50,419 nt of DNA from Candidatus Neomarinimicrobiota bacterium (GTDB taxonomy: Bacteria > Fidelibacterota > SORT01), in contig JACZTG010000016.1 in assembly GCA_022573815.1 (NCBI GenBank), positions 1 through 50,419 of the forward strand. Direction: 5' to 3'. The notes under the pieces were generated by a model that was not told the DNA's origin, did not search any database, and was given only the letters and a program-made list of their open reading frames with translations. Position 1 is the stretch's first letter, and every line of letters begins with the position of its first letter. Shown here piece after piece: positions 35,524 through 43,307 of this stretch. A program made the position numbers and the translations under genes.

Positions 35524-35559
35524 AGCCCTCGATCCAAAAGATTGAGGGCTTTGTGTTTT
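35524..35559 (+). terminator. Rho-independent terminator of hsp20
   Basis: An 11-bp stem with one G-U pair (AGCCCTCGATC with GATTGAGGGCT), loop CAAAA, then TTTGTGTTTT. It overlaps the last codons of the convergent gene. Confidence 0.85.
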
Positions 35560-36409
35560 ATGGGCTGATTCTGACCTTTGCCACAATTGGCAGATGAATG
35601 GAAGATATAGTTGAAAGTGTGTCTATCGGAATATAGTACTCCATCGGTTCAACATATTTATTTACGAGTATATAGTCGAGTCTCCTGCTCATCAATGTTG
35701 TTGGATAAGTTGCTGTTGGGCTGTTAAATTTCGTTCCCAGATCTATCAAATTATTCATTAAAGAATTCAACAGGGGACTGAATGGCTTTACTCCGAAATC
35801 CCCACCAATTATGACAGGATCGTTTGGGTCCATCCGCTTCATAAATTTTCCTATTCGCTGCGAATTATATTTTTTTTCTTCATCCATAATACCGAATTTA
35901 GTCGAATAAAATTTTAGAGTTCGAAACCCCAGATCAACAGTAGCTCTAAGCAAACGACGTTTTTCTGATGTGTTATCAGGTGATATATCGCTGTTTTGAG
36001 ATGAGATGATCGGATATTTACTTAATATGGCGTTGCCGTATTCTCCACCGATCCGATTGATAGTTTTCCCAAACAGATAAAACATTTCAAGATGTTTTGC
36101 GATTATTTCAATTTGCAGGTCCTGATTTACGCGGTTTGTCCCCATATCCACCTCTTGTAGGGCAATCAAATCCGGTTCATATTGCTCTAAAGTCCTGGCG
36201 ATCCGGATTGAACTGTATAATTCGTCAACACCTTTCCCATGATTGATATTATATGTGACAACCGTCAGTTCCACATAAGTTGACTCGGGAAGATCTGTTT
36301 GAGCATGAAGCGGAATTATATTGAAGATGAGAAATAGCATCAAAAGGTAATTGATTGTAACTCTGTTCAACTGCAAAATGATTATTGATTTCTGGGGCTT
36401 TGGATTCAT
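35558..36409 (-). CDS. Secreted endonuclease/exonuclease/phosphatase-family protein
   Basis: The 283-residue protein shows EEP-fold motifs: TYNINHGKG, LIALQEVDMG (metal-binding Glu), GNAILSKYPI, GGDFGVKP (the usual GDFN Asn is replaced by Gly) and SIHLPIVAKV (catalytic His). A hydrophobic stretch (NYLLMLFLIFNIIPLHAQ) near residues 21-38 indicates export. Substrates of the family range from DNA to inositol phosphates and sphingolipids; this one cannot be told. ATG 36409 is preferred over TTG 36448. It is convergent with hsp20. Confidence 0.8.
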   Translation of the reverse strand: MNPKPQKSIIILQLNRVTINYLLMLFLIFNIIPLHAQTDLPESTYVELTVVTYNINHGKGVDELYSSIRIARTLEQYEPDLIALQEVDMGTNRVNQDLQIEIIAKHLEMFYLFGKTINRIGGEYGNAILSKYPIISSQNSDISPDNTSEKRRLLRATVDLGFRTLKFYSTKFGIMDEEKKYNSQRIGKFMKRMDPNDPVIIGGDFGVKPFSPLLNSLMNNLIDLGTKFNSPTATYPTTLMSRRLDYILVNKYVEPMEYYIPIDTLSTISSIHLPIVAKVRISP

Positions 36410-36492
36410 TCGTTTCTTTAATATCAATGGATACGTATGTATAATCAAGGTATTTAGTTCTCGCTTTTCGATTAAAATAAAAAATCCCTTTT

Positions 36493-36515
36493 ATCGTTTA
36501 GAATTACAAAACGAT
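36493..36515. repeat. Inverted repeat ATCGTTT-N9-AAACGAT
   Basis: Perfect 7-bp arms in the divergent spacer between the EEP gene and the TerB-like gene. It may be an operator for either gene; nothing else identifies it. Confidence 0.35.
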
Positions 36516-36598
36516 TTGTTTCAACGAAAATTATTCATAAGTTAGCTTTTAAGCGGATAATTTTACACTTATCCATACAATATTCAGGAGGATTTGGA

Positions 36599-36958
36599 AT
36601 GGACGATATGTTGGGTATGGAGCCCCGGGCAGCATTTATAGGCGTTTGTTTTGCAATGATGGGTGTTGATGAGGCGATAGATCAACGCGAGTTGACCAAG
36701 CTTTTTGAGGTTTTAGACAGATACGGATTCAACGAAGAAGAAATTTTAGATGAAATGAATAAATTCAGTGGATTGAGCCTTACAGAAGGTATGCGATACG
36801 GTCAAAAGAGCATGGCAGCCATTACAGGGCTTGACAATGATATGCGCGAGAATTTAATTCAGGCTCTCACTGAAATTGCGGTCTCTGACGAATATTTTCA
36901 CGATACGGAGAAAACCCTCTTAAATGCGGTAAAGAAAATTTATGGATTACCAATTTAA
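36599..36958 (+). CDS. TerB-like small helical protein
   Basis: This 119-residue all-helical acidic protein fits the TerB/DjlA-N fold. Two acidic helix-start segments, MGVDEAIDQRELTKLFEVLD (about 21-40) and AVSDEYFHDTEKTLLNAV (about 96-113), match the repeated D-x-x-I/F-x-x-x-E metal-binding pattern of TerB. The role is unknown; tellurite resistance should not be assumed. AGGAGG lies 7 nt upstream of ATG 36599. tmRNA begins 48 bp after the stop. Confidence 0.6.
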   Translation: MDDMLGMEPRAAFIGVCFAMMGVDEAIDQRELTKLFEVLDRYGFNEEEILDEMNKFSGLSLTEGMRYGQKSMAAITGLDNDMRENLIQALTEIAVSDEYFHDTEKTLLNAVKKIYGLPI

Positions 36959-37006
36959 TTTATATTCAATATCGGACTTTAAGCAGCAGATAAAATTTAA
37001 ATATAT

Positions 37007-37373
37007 GGGGACGACATGGCTTCGACGGGATTGAAGATTGTGTCGTACGCATGCCGCGGCTGTTTCGGTTCCGCGTTATCAAACCGGGCAAAAATCTAAG
37101 TGCAGACTACGATTACGCACTAGCAGCCTAAGAGGCTACTCGTTCCTTCGCTTCCCTTCCTGTCGGGCAGTGTCTGGAGCGACATCAATGACAGGATAGT
37201 ATTATCCCCTGTTTACGAGGATAATATGAAATTTCAGCCTTCGGGTTAGTAAACTGGCAGAGCTCTAATCCAGTCCTTCGGAGTGGGATCTGCGAGAACT
37301 AAATGAAGGACTAAGCATGTAGATGACGATATGAACTCTTTTTCGGACGGCGGTTCGATTCCGCCCGTCTCCA
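37007..37373 (+). ncRNA. ssrA: Transfer-messenger RNA (tmRNA)
   Basis: The one-piece tmRNA rescues stalled ribosomes and tags nascent peptides for proteolysis. The acceptor GGGGACG (37007-37013) pairs with CGTCTCC (37366-37372), with discriminator A at 37373. The T-arm GGCGG-TTCGATT-CCGCC and the 5' GGCTTCGACGGGA D-loop-like region are canonical. The 3' CCA is not encoded (ACAA follows). The tag frame at 37102-37131 reads ADYDYALAA then TAA. A terminator hairpin follows at 37405-37437. Confidence 0.97.
37102..37131 (+). other. tmRNA proteolysis-tag reading frame (ADYDYALAA)
   Basis: The frame starts at resume codon GCA, preceded by CTAAGT, and gives nine encoded residues before TAA. The YALAA ending is the ClpXP/Lon-recognised degron type. 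The tag is one residue shorter than E. coli ANDENYALAA. Confidence 0.85.
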
Positions 37374-37404
37374 CAAATTCGGTTTATCAGAATTTCGTTT
37401 TTTC

Positions 37405-37437
37405 AGGGCAAATAGGTATAACTATAGCCCTCTTTTT
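37405..37437 (+). terminator. Rho-independent terminator of ssrA
   Basis: AGGGC pairs with GCCCT, and ATAG with CTAT inside it, followed by CTTTTT. It lies 32 bp after the mature tmRNA end. Confidence 0.75.
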
Positions 37438-37535
37438 AAAAAAATAAGATATGATTTCTATGAAATCACGAAAGATTTAAAAGTTCTTAGTATCCCCAAC
37501 CGGTTCTTGACTTTTCTAATAATAACATTTTTACT

Positions 37536-37566
37536 TTGATTTTCAATATTTATGCTTATATTTAAT
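37536..37566 (+). promoter_or_regulatory. Promoter-like element in the ssrA-rfbC spacer
   Basis: TTGATT is followed after 17 nt by TATTTA. The same stretch also reads TTTG-N18-TATATTTA, close to the Bacteroidetes TTTG/TAnnTTTG pattern. A transcript from here would run into the 37590-37639 hairpin. Confidence 0.3.
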
Positions 37567-37589
37567 TACCATTAAAATTTGATGGGAAG

Positions 37590-37639
37590 TGCTCCGTCAG
37601 CATTTCCTTATTGTAGTGGTTGGACTCTCTGACGGAGCA
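37590..37639 (+). repeat. Strong inverted repeat TGCTCCGTCAG / CTGACGGAGCA
   Basis: Perfect 11-bp arms, G+C-rich in an A+T-rich region, separated by 28 nt and extendable by a G-U and an A-T pair. There is no T-run after it, so it is not a typical terminator. It looks like a structured RNA element or a binding site. Confidence 0.55.
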
Positions 37640-37971
37640 TTGTAGCTGTTGTTGAAGTCTTTTAATTTACTGCTCATATTCTTGAAGTTTTTCTCTTTGC
37701 TTATTACAATTGCAATTCATATGCCAATAAATCACGATAATCGTTAAAGACATAATTATATTAGATTTAACAAATTATTTATATTTATAGTTTTATGATT
37801 AATGGCCGATAACTGCCACCTTTAATCTCAAATTGGTAATCCATTACCGATATTACATAAAGAGTATTTGATTTTAACCACCTGCGAACTAAAGAATTCA
37901 ATACGCACTCCGATAATAAATTATACAAGACGCGAAAAGAGCGCATTACATAGATTAGCCCCACCCATTTA

Positions 37972-38021
37972 AGGGCGTGATTATAAAATAGCCGAAAATA
38001 AGGTATCACGCCCTATTTTAT
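37972..38021 (+). repeat. Competing hairpins upstream of rfbC
   Basis: AGGGCGTGAT (37972-37981) pairs perfectly with ATCACGCCCT (38005-38014), and a U-rich tract follows. Within its loop ATAAAATAG (37983-37991) can instead pair with CTATTTTAT (38013-38021), and the two pairings exclude each other. This could be a terminator or a leader switch. Confidence 0.45.
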
Positions 38022-38074
38022 TGTTTTAATTTATTGAAAATTTAAACGTTCTTTTATACCTTGATTATGGATAC

Positions 38075-38641
38075 TTGATATTGGAAATAAACCTTTTAAA
38101 TACTGATATTCCTGCTGTGAAGCTGATTGAAACTGTTCGTTATACCGACGAAAGAGGTTACTTCATGGAATCATTTCACAAGCGAGCCTTTGAAAACGAA
38201 GGCCTTCCGGCAGATTACGTGCAGGACAACCATTCGAAATCCAATAAGGGTGTCATCAGAGGTATTCATTATCAAGATATGAGTGCTCCTACCGCGAAAT
38301 TGATAAGGTGTACTTCAGGCGAGATTCTTGATGTGATAGTTGATCTTCGCGTCGGTTCTCCCACTTTCGGTAAATACGTGAAACAGATTTTATCTGATGA
38401 AAATAATTTGTTGCTATTTATTCCTGTGGGTTTCGGACATGCGTTCCTTACTCTATCAGAATCTGCAACCGTAAACTACAAGTGCACAGGATATTATTCA
38501 CACTCTTCGGAAGGAACTGTAAGATGGAACGATCCTGATTTGAATATTGACTGGGGAATCCAAAATCCATCCGTATCAGAAAAAGATGATTCGGGGCAAA
38601 CATTGGAAGATTACTTGAAAAATCCCGCTTTTAGACATTAG
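38075..38641 (+). CDS. rfbC: dTDP-4-dehydrorhamnose 3,5-epimerase
   Basis: This 188-residue cupin enzyme epimerises dTDP-4-keto-6-deoxyglucose at C3 and C5 in dTDP-rhamnose synthesis for surface polysaccharides. The family signatures are DERGYFMESFHKRAFE (about 25-40), QDNHSKSNKGVIRGIHYQ with the catalytic His (about 49-66), VIVDLRVGSPTFGK (about 88-101) and VGFGHAFLTLSE. The start is TTG 38075, with TTG 38081 possible. Unusually, rfbA, rfbB and rfbD are not adjacent. Confidence 0.92.
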   Translation: MILEINLLNTDIPAVKLIETVRYTDERGYFMESFHKRAFENEGLPADYVQDNHSKSNKGVIRGIHYQDMSAPTAKLIRCTSGEILDVIVDLRVGSPTFGKYVKQILSDENNLLLFIPVGFGHAFLTLSESATVNYKCTGYYSHSSEGTVRWNDPDLNIDWGIQNPSVSEKDDSGQTLEDYLKNPAFRH

Positions 38642-38713
38642 TAAAATAAAAATCAGGATAAAACGTTTTTCGTTCTCAATTAAATTGATATTTGTTAGAT
38701 TACAAAGATTATT

Positions 38714-39115
38714 ATGAATAAAAATGAATTAACGGCTGCCGCTTTAAAAGCAAAGGAAAATGCACATGCTCAATTTTCTAATTTTAAAGTCGGGGCTGCA
38801 TTACTTTCGAAATCAGGCAAAGTTTACACCGGCTCGAATGTTGAATCATCATCCTATGGGCTGACGATCTGTGCTGAGAGAGTGGCTCTTGTAAAAGCAT
38901 TGAGTGAAGGTGAAAATGAATTTGCAGCCATTGCTGTAGTAACCCAGTCCGGAGCTTCGCCTTGCGGCGCTTGCAGACAATTGCTCTGGGACTACACAAA
39001 AGATATTCCGGTATATGTTTCAAATTTTGAAGGAAATATTACTGAATATAATCTGGCGGAATTACTGACTCACCCCTTCGAATTTAATAAACCTATAGAA
39101 GGCGATGAACCTTAA
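38714..39115 (+). CDS. cdd: Cytidine deaminase
   Basis: This 133-residue homotetramer-type enzyme converts (deoxy)cytidine to (deoxy)uridine. The zinc site is complete: CAERVAL (C55-A-E57) and PCGACRQ (C88 and C91). FKVGAALLSKSGKVYTG and NVESSSYGLT bind the nucleoside. It is the first gene of the salvage cluster and overlaps udk by 11 nt. Confidence 0.95.
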   Translation: MNKNELTAAALKAKENAHAQFSNFKVGAALLSKSGKVYTGSNVESSSYGLTICAERVALVKALSEGENEFAAIAVVTQSGASPCGACRQLLWDYTKDIPVYVSNFEGNITEYNLAELLTHPFEFNKPIEGDEP

Positions 39116-39749
39116 GAAAAATAAGAAACCTCTATTGTTAGGGATTGCGGGCGGTACCGGCTCCGGCAAAACCCTTGTATCAAAACGGATTTACGACGAA
39201 TTAGGTTCAGATCGAGTTGCCATTATCGAACAGGATTCATATTATCGCGATCAATCGGACATTCCTCTTGATGCCCGTAACAATAGAAATTATGATCACC
39301 CGAACGCATTTGACATGGAACTGATGCGGCTTCAAATGCAGGAAATAATGGAAGGGAAAACAGTCAAAGTTCCTGTTTATGATTATAAAACTCACACTCG
39401 TAAAAAACGCAGAAGAATAATTAAAGATCATATAGTGATCATAGTTGAAGGTATTTTAACTTTATTTGATCCGGGAATAAGAATGTTAATGGATATTAAA
39501 GTTTATATTGACACACCATCTGACACGCGGTTTATACGCCGTTTAAACAGAGATACTAAGGAACGCGGTAGAGATAGTGATTCTATCATAAAACAGTATC
39601 AGGAGAGCGTGAGGCCCATGCACGATCAGTTTGTTGAACCGACGAAAGCATATGCCGATATAATCATCCCGGGTGGCGGTTATAACAATGTTGCAGTGGA
39701 TCTCTTAAAAACGAAAATTGCCGCTCTGTTAAATGAGAGGAAAAAGTAA
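39105..39749 (+). CDS. udk: Uridine/cytidine kinase
   Basis: A 214-residue P-loop kinase (GIAGGTGSGKT, residues 13-23) with QDSYYRD (about 45-51), NYDHPNAFD and RRLNRDTKERGRD (about 144-156). It phosphorylates uridine or cytidine to the monophosphate. Overlap with cdd and the 22-nt gap to tdk indicate one transcript. Confidence 0.94.
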   Translation: MNLKKNKKPLLLGIAGGTGSGKTLVSKRIYDELGSDRVAIIEQDSYYRDQSDIPLDARNNRNYDHPNAFDMELMRLQMQEIMEGKTVKVPVYDYKTHTRKKRRRIIKDHIVIIVEGILTLFDPGIRMLMDIKVYIDTPSDTRFIRRLNRDTKERGRDSDSIIKQYQESVRPMHDQFVEPTKAYADIIIPGGGYNNVAVDLLKTKIAALLNERKK

Positions 39750-39771
39750 GCACTAATTACAGGATATAATT

Positions 39772-40341
39772 ATGCATCAACCTAATTCAAAACAAGGCGT
39801 TATCGAAGCAATTTGCGGAGGAATGTTCAGCGGTAAGACAGAAGAGTTGATTCGCCGAATCCGCAGGGCTCAAATAGCCAAACAACAGGTAGCCATATTC
39901 AAACCTGCTATCGATAACAGATACAGCGCCGATCATTTAGTTTCGCATAGCGAGTTGAAAATTCCTTCAATCGCTGTAAAAGAAGCATCTGAGATTCTTC
40001 AAAATTCAGTCAATGCGGATGTACTCGGCATAGACGAGGTACAATTTTTTGACCGCGGAATAGTAAATGTCATCGAAAAACTCGCAAACGACGGTAAGCG
40101 GGTTATAGTCGCCGGTTTGGACCAGGACTACAAGGGTGTTCCGTTCGAGCCAATGCCGCAAATTATGGCAATTGCTGAATATGTTGATAAAATGCTCGCC
40201 GTTTGCATGGTGTGCGGGAATCCGGCAAATAAAACTCAGAGGTTGACCGATCAAACCGAAAAAGTTGTTGTTGGGGCGAGCGAAGCCTATGAAGCGCGCT
40301 GTCGCCAATGTTATGAGCCGCCTGATCAGGATTCTAATTAA
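39772..40341 (+). CDS. tdk: Thymidine kinase (type II)
   Basis: A 189-residue enzyme with P-loop [14 protein letters not shown] (16-29), the Walker B-like GIDEVQFF (about 83-90) and a zinc knuckle formed by CMVCG (about 145-149) and CRQCY (about 179-183). It phosphorylates thymidine or deoxyuridine. AGGAT precedes ATG 39772. Confidence 0.95.
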   Translation: MHQPNSKQGVIEAICGGMFSGKTEELIRRIRRAQIAKQQVAIFKPAIDNRYSADHLVSHSELKIPSIAVKEASEILQNSVNADVLGIDEVQFFDRGIVNVIEKLANDGKRVIVAGLDQDYKGVPFEPMPQIMAIAEYVDKMLAVCMVCGNPANKTQRLTDQTEKVVVGASEAYEARCRQCYEPPDQDSN

Positions 40342-40368
40342 CAAAAACATAAATAAGAGGGCATCTGA

Positions 40369-41979
40369 ATGAAAATCATAAGTCTCTTTGGTTTACTAGT
40401 ATTTCTTGGTATCGCTTATTTAATGTCAAATAATAAGAAAAATATTCGCTACCGAATAATATTTTGGGGTGTAGGTCTTCAGCTTTTATTCGCTGTAATC
40501 ATTTTAGGCGCTCAAGATGCCTCGTTTGCCGGCATGTTCATATTTTTGTCTTTTATAAATGTTTATATCTTTAAGGATGAGATAAATTCTCATTCAGAAA
40601 AGAAATTACAGATTATTCATGCTTCCGCAATTATTCTCATCTCCGGTTTCTTAGTAGGATTATTGTATTACCTGATCCCTCAAGATTTTATAATACCTCT
40701 AATATTTCTTTCTTTGATTACCATCTTTGTTTTACGATTCCTGAAGAAGACTCAATATCAAAAACATCTTATTTCTTCTTTCCTGACAATGGGATTCGCC
40801 TATAATATTATCAATAAAATCGATGGTAAAGCGGTGTTTTCCGCTTTATCGGCTAAAGTGGAAACTTTTCTAAGGCTCACAGACCTTGGTTCAGGTTTCC
40901 TTTTCGGGAATCTTGTTGACCCGAAATATATAAGCACTTTCGGTTTTCAATTTGCCTTTGCCGTTCTCCCGACTATCATATTTTTTGCCGCTTTTTTATC
41001 TATACTTTATCACTTAGGAGTTATGCAGGTCATTGTTGATACGATGGCGAAATTTATGCGATGGACAATGGGTACGAGCGGAGCTGAAACACTCGCGGTC
41101 AGTGCCAATGTATTTGTAGGGCAAACCGAATCCCCCCTTCTTATCAAACCTTTTCTTAACGGTATGACAATTTCCGAGCTTGCAACAGTTATGATCGGCG
41201 GCTTTGCCACCATTGCCGGCGGAGTGCTCGCAGGTTATATTCGTATGGGTGTTGATCCCGGTCATCTGATCGCCGCAAGTGTAATGTCCGCCCCCGCTGC
41301 GCTTGTGATAGCCAAGATAATGTTTCCGGAGACCGAACATTCGGAAACTGCGGGAGATGTTGATATTCCACGCACAAAAACTGCAAGTAATCTGCTTGAT
41401 GCAGCGACTACCGGTGTGACAGATGGATTGAAATTAGCTGTCAACGTCGGAGCAATGTTACTCGCGTTTATTGCGCTCATCGGAATCATAGATCTTATTC
41501 TAAATTTTTTTGACGAGATTATTGACGGAAAATTGTTGGGCGGTACATATCAATTATATTTGGGCGGAAGCGGATTCTCGCCTGTGAGCGGAGAGTATCT
41601 GGGCATATTCCCCGGTTCTCTTAAAACTTTTTTCGGCACAATCTTTCGACCTCTTGCATGGAGCATGGGCGTCGTTTGGCAGGAGGCGGATAAGGTCGGA
41701 AATTTACTTGGAGTTAAAATCGCTCTTAATGAATTTGTTGCCTACGCTCAGCTCGGTTCGCACATTAACGCCGGTGACCTTTCAGAACGTTCATTGATTA
41801 TCTCCACTTATGCTCTTTGTGGATTTGCCAATTTTTCATCCATAGGTATTCAAATCGGCGGTATATCCGCTATTGCTCCGGGAAGACGCTCAGATCTTGC
41901 TAAAGTTGGACTTAAAGCGATGTTTGGGGGTGCGCTGGCTTCGTGGATGACAGCGACTATTGCGGGGATTTTACTTTAA
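40369..41979 (+). CDS. Concentrative nucleoside transporter (CNT/NupC family)
   Basis: This 536-residue inner-membrane symporter imports nucleosides with sodium or protons. CNT signatures are the GVMQVIVDTMAKFMRWTMG region (about 219-237), SANVFVGQTESPLLIKP (about 245-261), the TVMIGGFATIAGGVL helix (about 272-286) and the late SISTYALCGFANFSSIGIQIGG-like segment near 480-502. The extra N-terminal helices make it longer than E. coli NupC. GAGGG lies before ATG 40369. The setting among salvage kinases fits nucleoside uptake. Confidence 0.92.
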   Translation: MKIISLFGLLVFLGIAYLMSNNKKNIRYRIIFWGVGLQLLFAVIILGAQDASFAGMFIFLSFINVYIFKDEINSHSEKKLQIIHASAIILISGFLVGLLYYLIPQDFIIPLIFLSLITIFVLRFLKKTQYQKHLISSFLTMGFAYNIINKIDGKAVFSALSAKVETFLRLTDLGSGFLFGNLVDPKYISTFGFQFAFAVLPTIIFFAAFLSILYHLGVMQVIVDTMAKFMRWTMGTSGAETLAVSANVFVGQTESPLLIKPFLNGMTISELATVMIGGFATIAGGVLAGYIRMGVDPGHLIAASVMSAPAALVIAKIMFPETEHSETAGDVDIPRTKTASNLLDAATTGVTDGLKLAVNVGAMLLAFIALIGIIDLILNFFDEIIDGKLLGGTYQLYLGGSGFSPVSGEYLGIFPGSLKTFFGTIFRPLAWSMGVVWQEADKVGNLLGVKIALNEFVAYAQLGSHINAGDLSERSLIISTYALCGFANFSSIGIQIGGISAIAPGRRSDLAKVGLKAMFGGALASWMTATIAGILL

Positions 41980-41997
41980 AAAAATGAATGGAATTAA

Positions 41998-42651
41998 ATG
42001 AGAATAATATTACTCGGCCCGCCGGGTTCAGGAAAGGGTACTCAATCTAAACTTTTAGTTGGGCATTATGATATTACGAAAATATCTACAGGTGATGTTC
42101 TAAGGGAAAACATATCCAAGAACACAGAATTGGGAATATTGGCTAATTCTTTTATGGAAATAGGAAAACTCGTTCCGGACGATGTAATATTAAAAATAGT
42201 TGAAGATATTCTTGATCAGGATTCTGTCGCAACAGGCTTTATTTTTGACGGCTTCCCAAGAACAATACCACAGGCGGAAGGCTTCGAAATACTATTATCC
42301 AAGCGTAATATAAATATCGACCATGTTATTAATTTTGAGGTTCTTGAAGAGGAAGTAGTAAAAAGATTGTCATCTCGATGGTCATGCCCTCAATGTGCGA
42401 GTGTTTATAATTCATTATCAAACCCACCAAAAGTTAGCGGTATATGCGATAACTGTGGTGCGGAAATCACCCAAAGAAATGATGATAAAGAAGAGACAGT
42501 AAGAATTCGGCTGGCTGTTTATTTTGAACAAACCGAACCGCTTGTAGAATTCTATTCTAAAAAAGGTCTTTTAAGGATAATTTCAGGGGATGGCGGACCT
42601 GAAAATATTTTCGACTGTATCATCGGGGAAATCTCTAAAGAAAGATTCTAA
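41998..42651 (+). CDS. adk: Adenylate kinase, zinc-lid type
   Basis: A 217-residue enzyme interconverting AMP/ATP and ADP. Motifs are GPPGSGKGTQ (6-15), STGDVLRENI (about 30-39), FDGFPRT (about 82-88) and a lid with four Cys (CPQCASVYN and CDNCG, about 126-150) that probably binds zinc. It lies 18 nt after the transporter gene and 3 nt before coaE. Confidence 0.95.
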   Translation: MRIILLGPPGSGKGTQSKLLVGHYDITKISTGDVLRENISKNTELGILANSFMEIGKLVPDDVILKIVEDILDQDSVATGFIFDGFPRTIPQAEGFEILLSKRNINIDHVINFEVLEEEVVKRLSSRWSCPQCASVYNSLSNPPKVSGICDNCGAEITQRNDDKEETVRIRLAVYFEQTEPLVEFYSKKGLLRIISGDGGPENIFDCIIGEISKERF

Positions 42652-42654
42652 CGT

Positions 42655-43245
42655 ATGATAATTATTGGTGTTACGGGGGGAATGGGGAGCGGGAAAACGC
42701 TTGCCTGTAAGCTGCTTGGAGAATTGGGCGCCACGGTTATTGAAGCTGATAAAGTAGGGAAGAAATTGTATTCGATTAACTTTACTCTTAAAAATAAAAT
42801 AGTTGAGGCATTCGGCATTGAAATTCTTGATGAATCCGGTGAGGTTTCTTTTAAAAAACTTGCTGCCGCTGCGTTTAAAGACAAAACCAGTGTGGGTTTA
42901 TTAAATAGCATTACTCACCCATTCATTAAAAACGCCATAAGGGAAAAGATAATAGAATTAGCGATTTCACACGATGTAATCGTCGTTGATGCCGCCTTGC
43001 TTTATGAGGGCGAGCTTCTTTACACTGTTGATTATATAATTACCGTGACTGCGCCGGAAGAAGTCCGAATAAAAAGAGTGGTAGATTCAGGTAGATTCAG
43101 CGAGGAAGAAGTTCGGAAACGTATGTCGTTTCAACTTTCCGAAAAGGAAAAGATCGCTAATGCGGATTATGTTATCACCAATGTCGGAACTATCGAAGAA
43201 CTTCGCGGCAAAGTCGAAGATGTTTATAATAAGATAATGCACTGA
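42655..43245 (+). CDS. coaE: Dephospho-CoA kinase
   Basis: This 196-residue P-loop kinase performs the last step of coenzyme A synthesis. VTGGMGSGKTLACKLL is at residues 5-20, with DADK-like EADKVGK (about 34-40), THPFIKNAIREK and VVDAALLYEGEL. It ends the salvage cluster, with no clear terminator before the convergent M23 gene. Confidence 0.94.
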   Translation: MIIIGVTGGMGSGKTLACKLLGELGATVIEADKVGKKLYSINFTLKNKIVEAFGIEILDESGEVSFKKLAAAAFKDKTSVGLLNSITHPFIKNAIREKIIELAISHDVIVVDAALLYEGELLYTVDYIITVTAPEEVRIKRVVDSGRFSEEEVRKRMSFQLSEKEKIANADYVITNVGTIEELRGKVEDVYNKIMH

Positions 43246-43307
43246 AGATTGTTTCTTAATTCATTTCGGCTTAAAAACTTTGTTCTAAAACAGTCGAAAT
43301 AACCGTA

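Larger units (their letters stand above)
37438..38074. other. 637-bp spacer without a convincing gene
   Basis: A+T-rich DNA between the ssrA terminator and rfbC. It contains a promoter-like pair (37536-37566), a strong inverted repeat (37590-37639) and a second hairpin with an alternative pairing partner just upstream of rfbC (37972-38021). The only longer reading frame (74 codons, minus, 37785-38009) has no ribosome site, domain or coding-like composition. An unannotated small RNA is possible. Confidence 0.55.

Noticed and set aside
37785-38009. 74-codon minus-strand reading frame in the ssrA-rfbC spacer
   Set aside because: No ribosome binding site, no recognisable domain, odd composition, and it overlaps a structured hairpin region.
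43263-43300. ATTTCG/CGAAAT hairpin between coaE and the M23 gene
   Set aside because: Only 6-bp arms with a 26-nt loop and no T-run; too weak for a terminator call.
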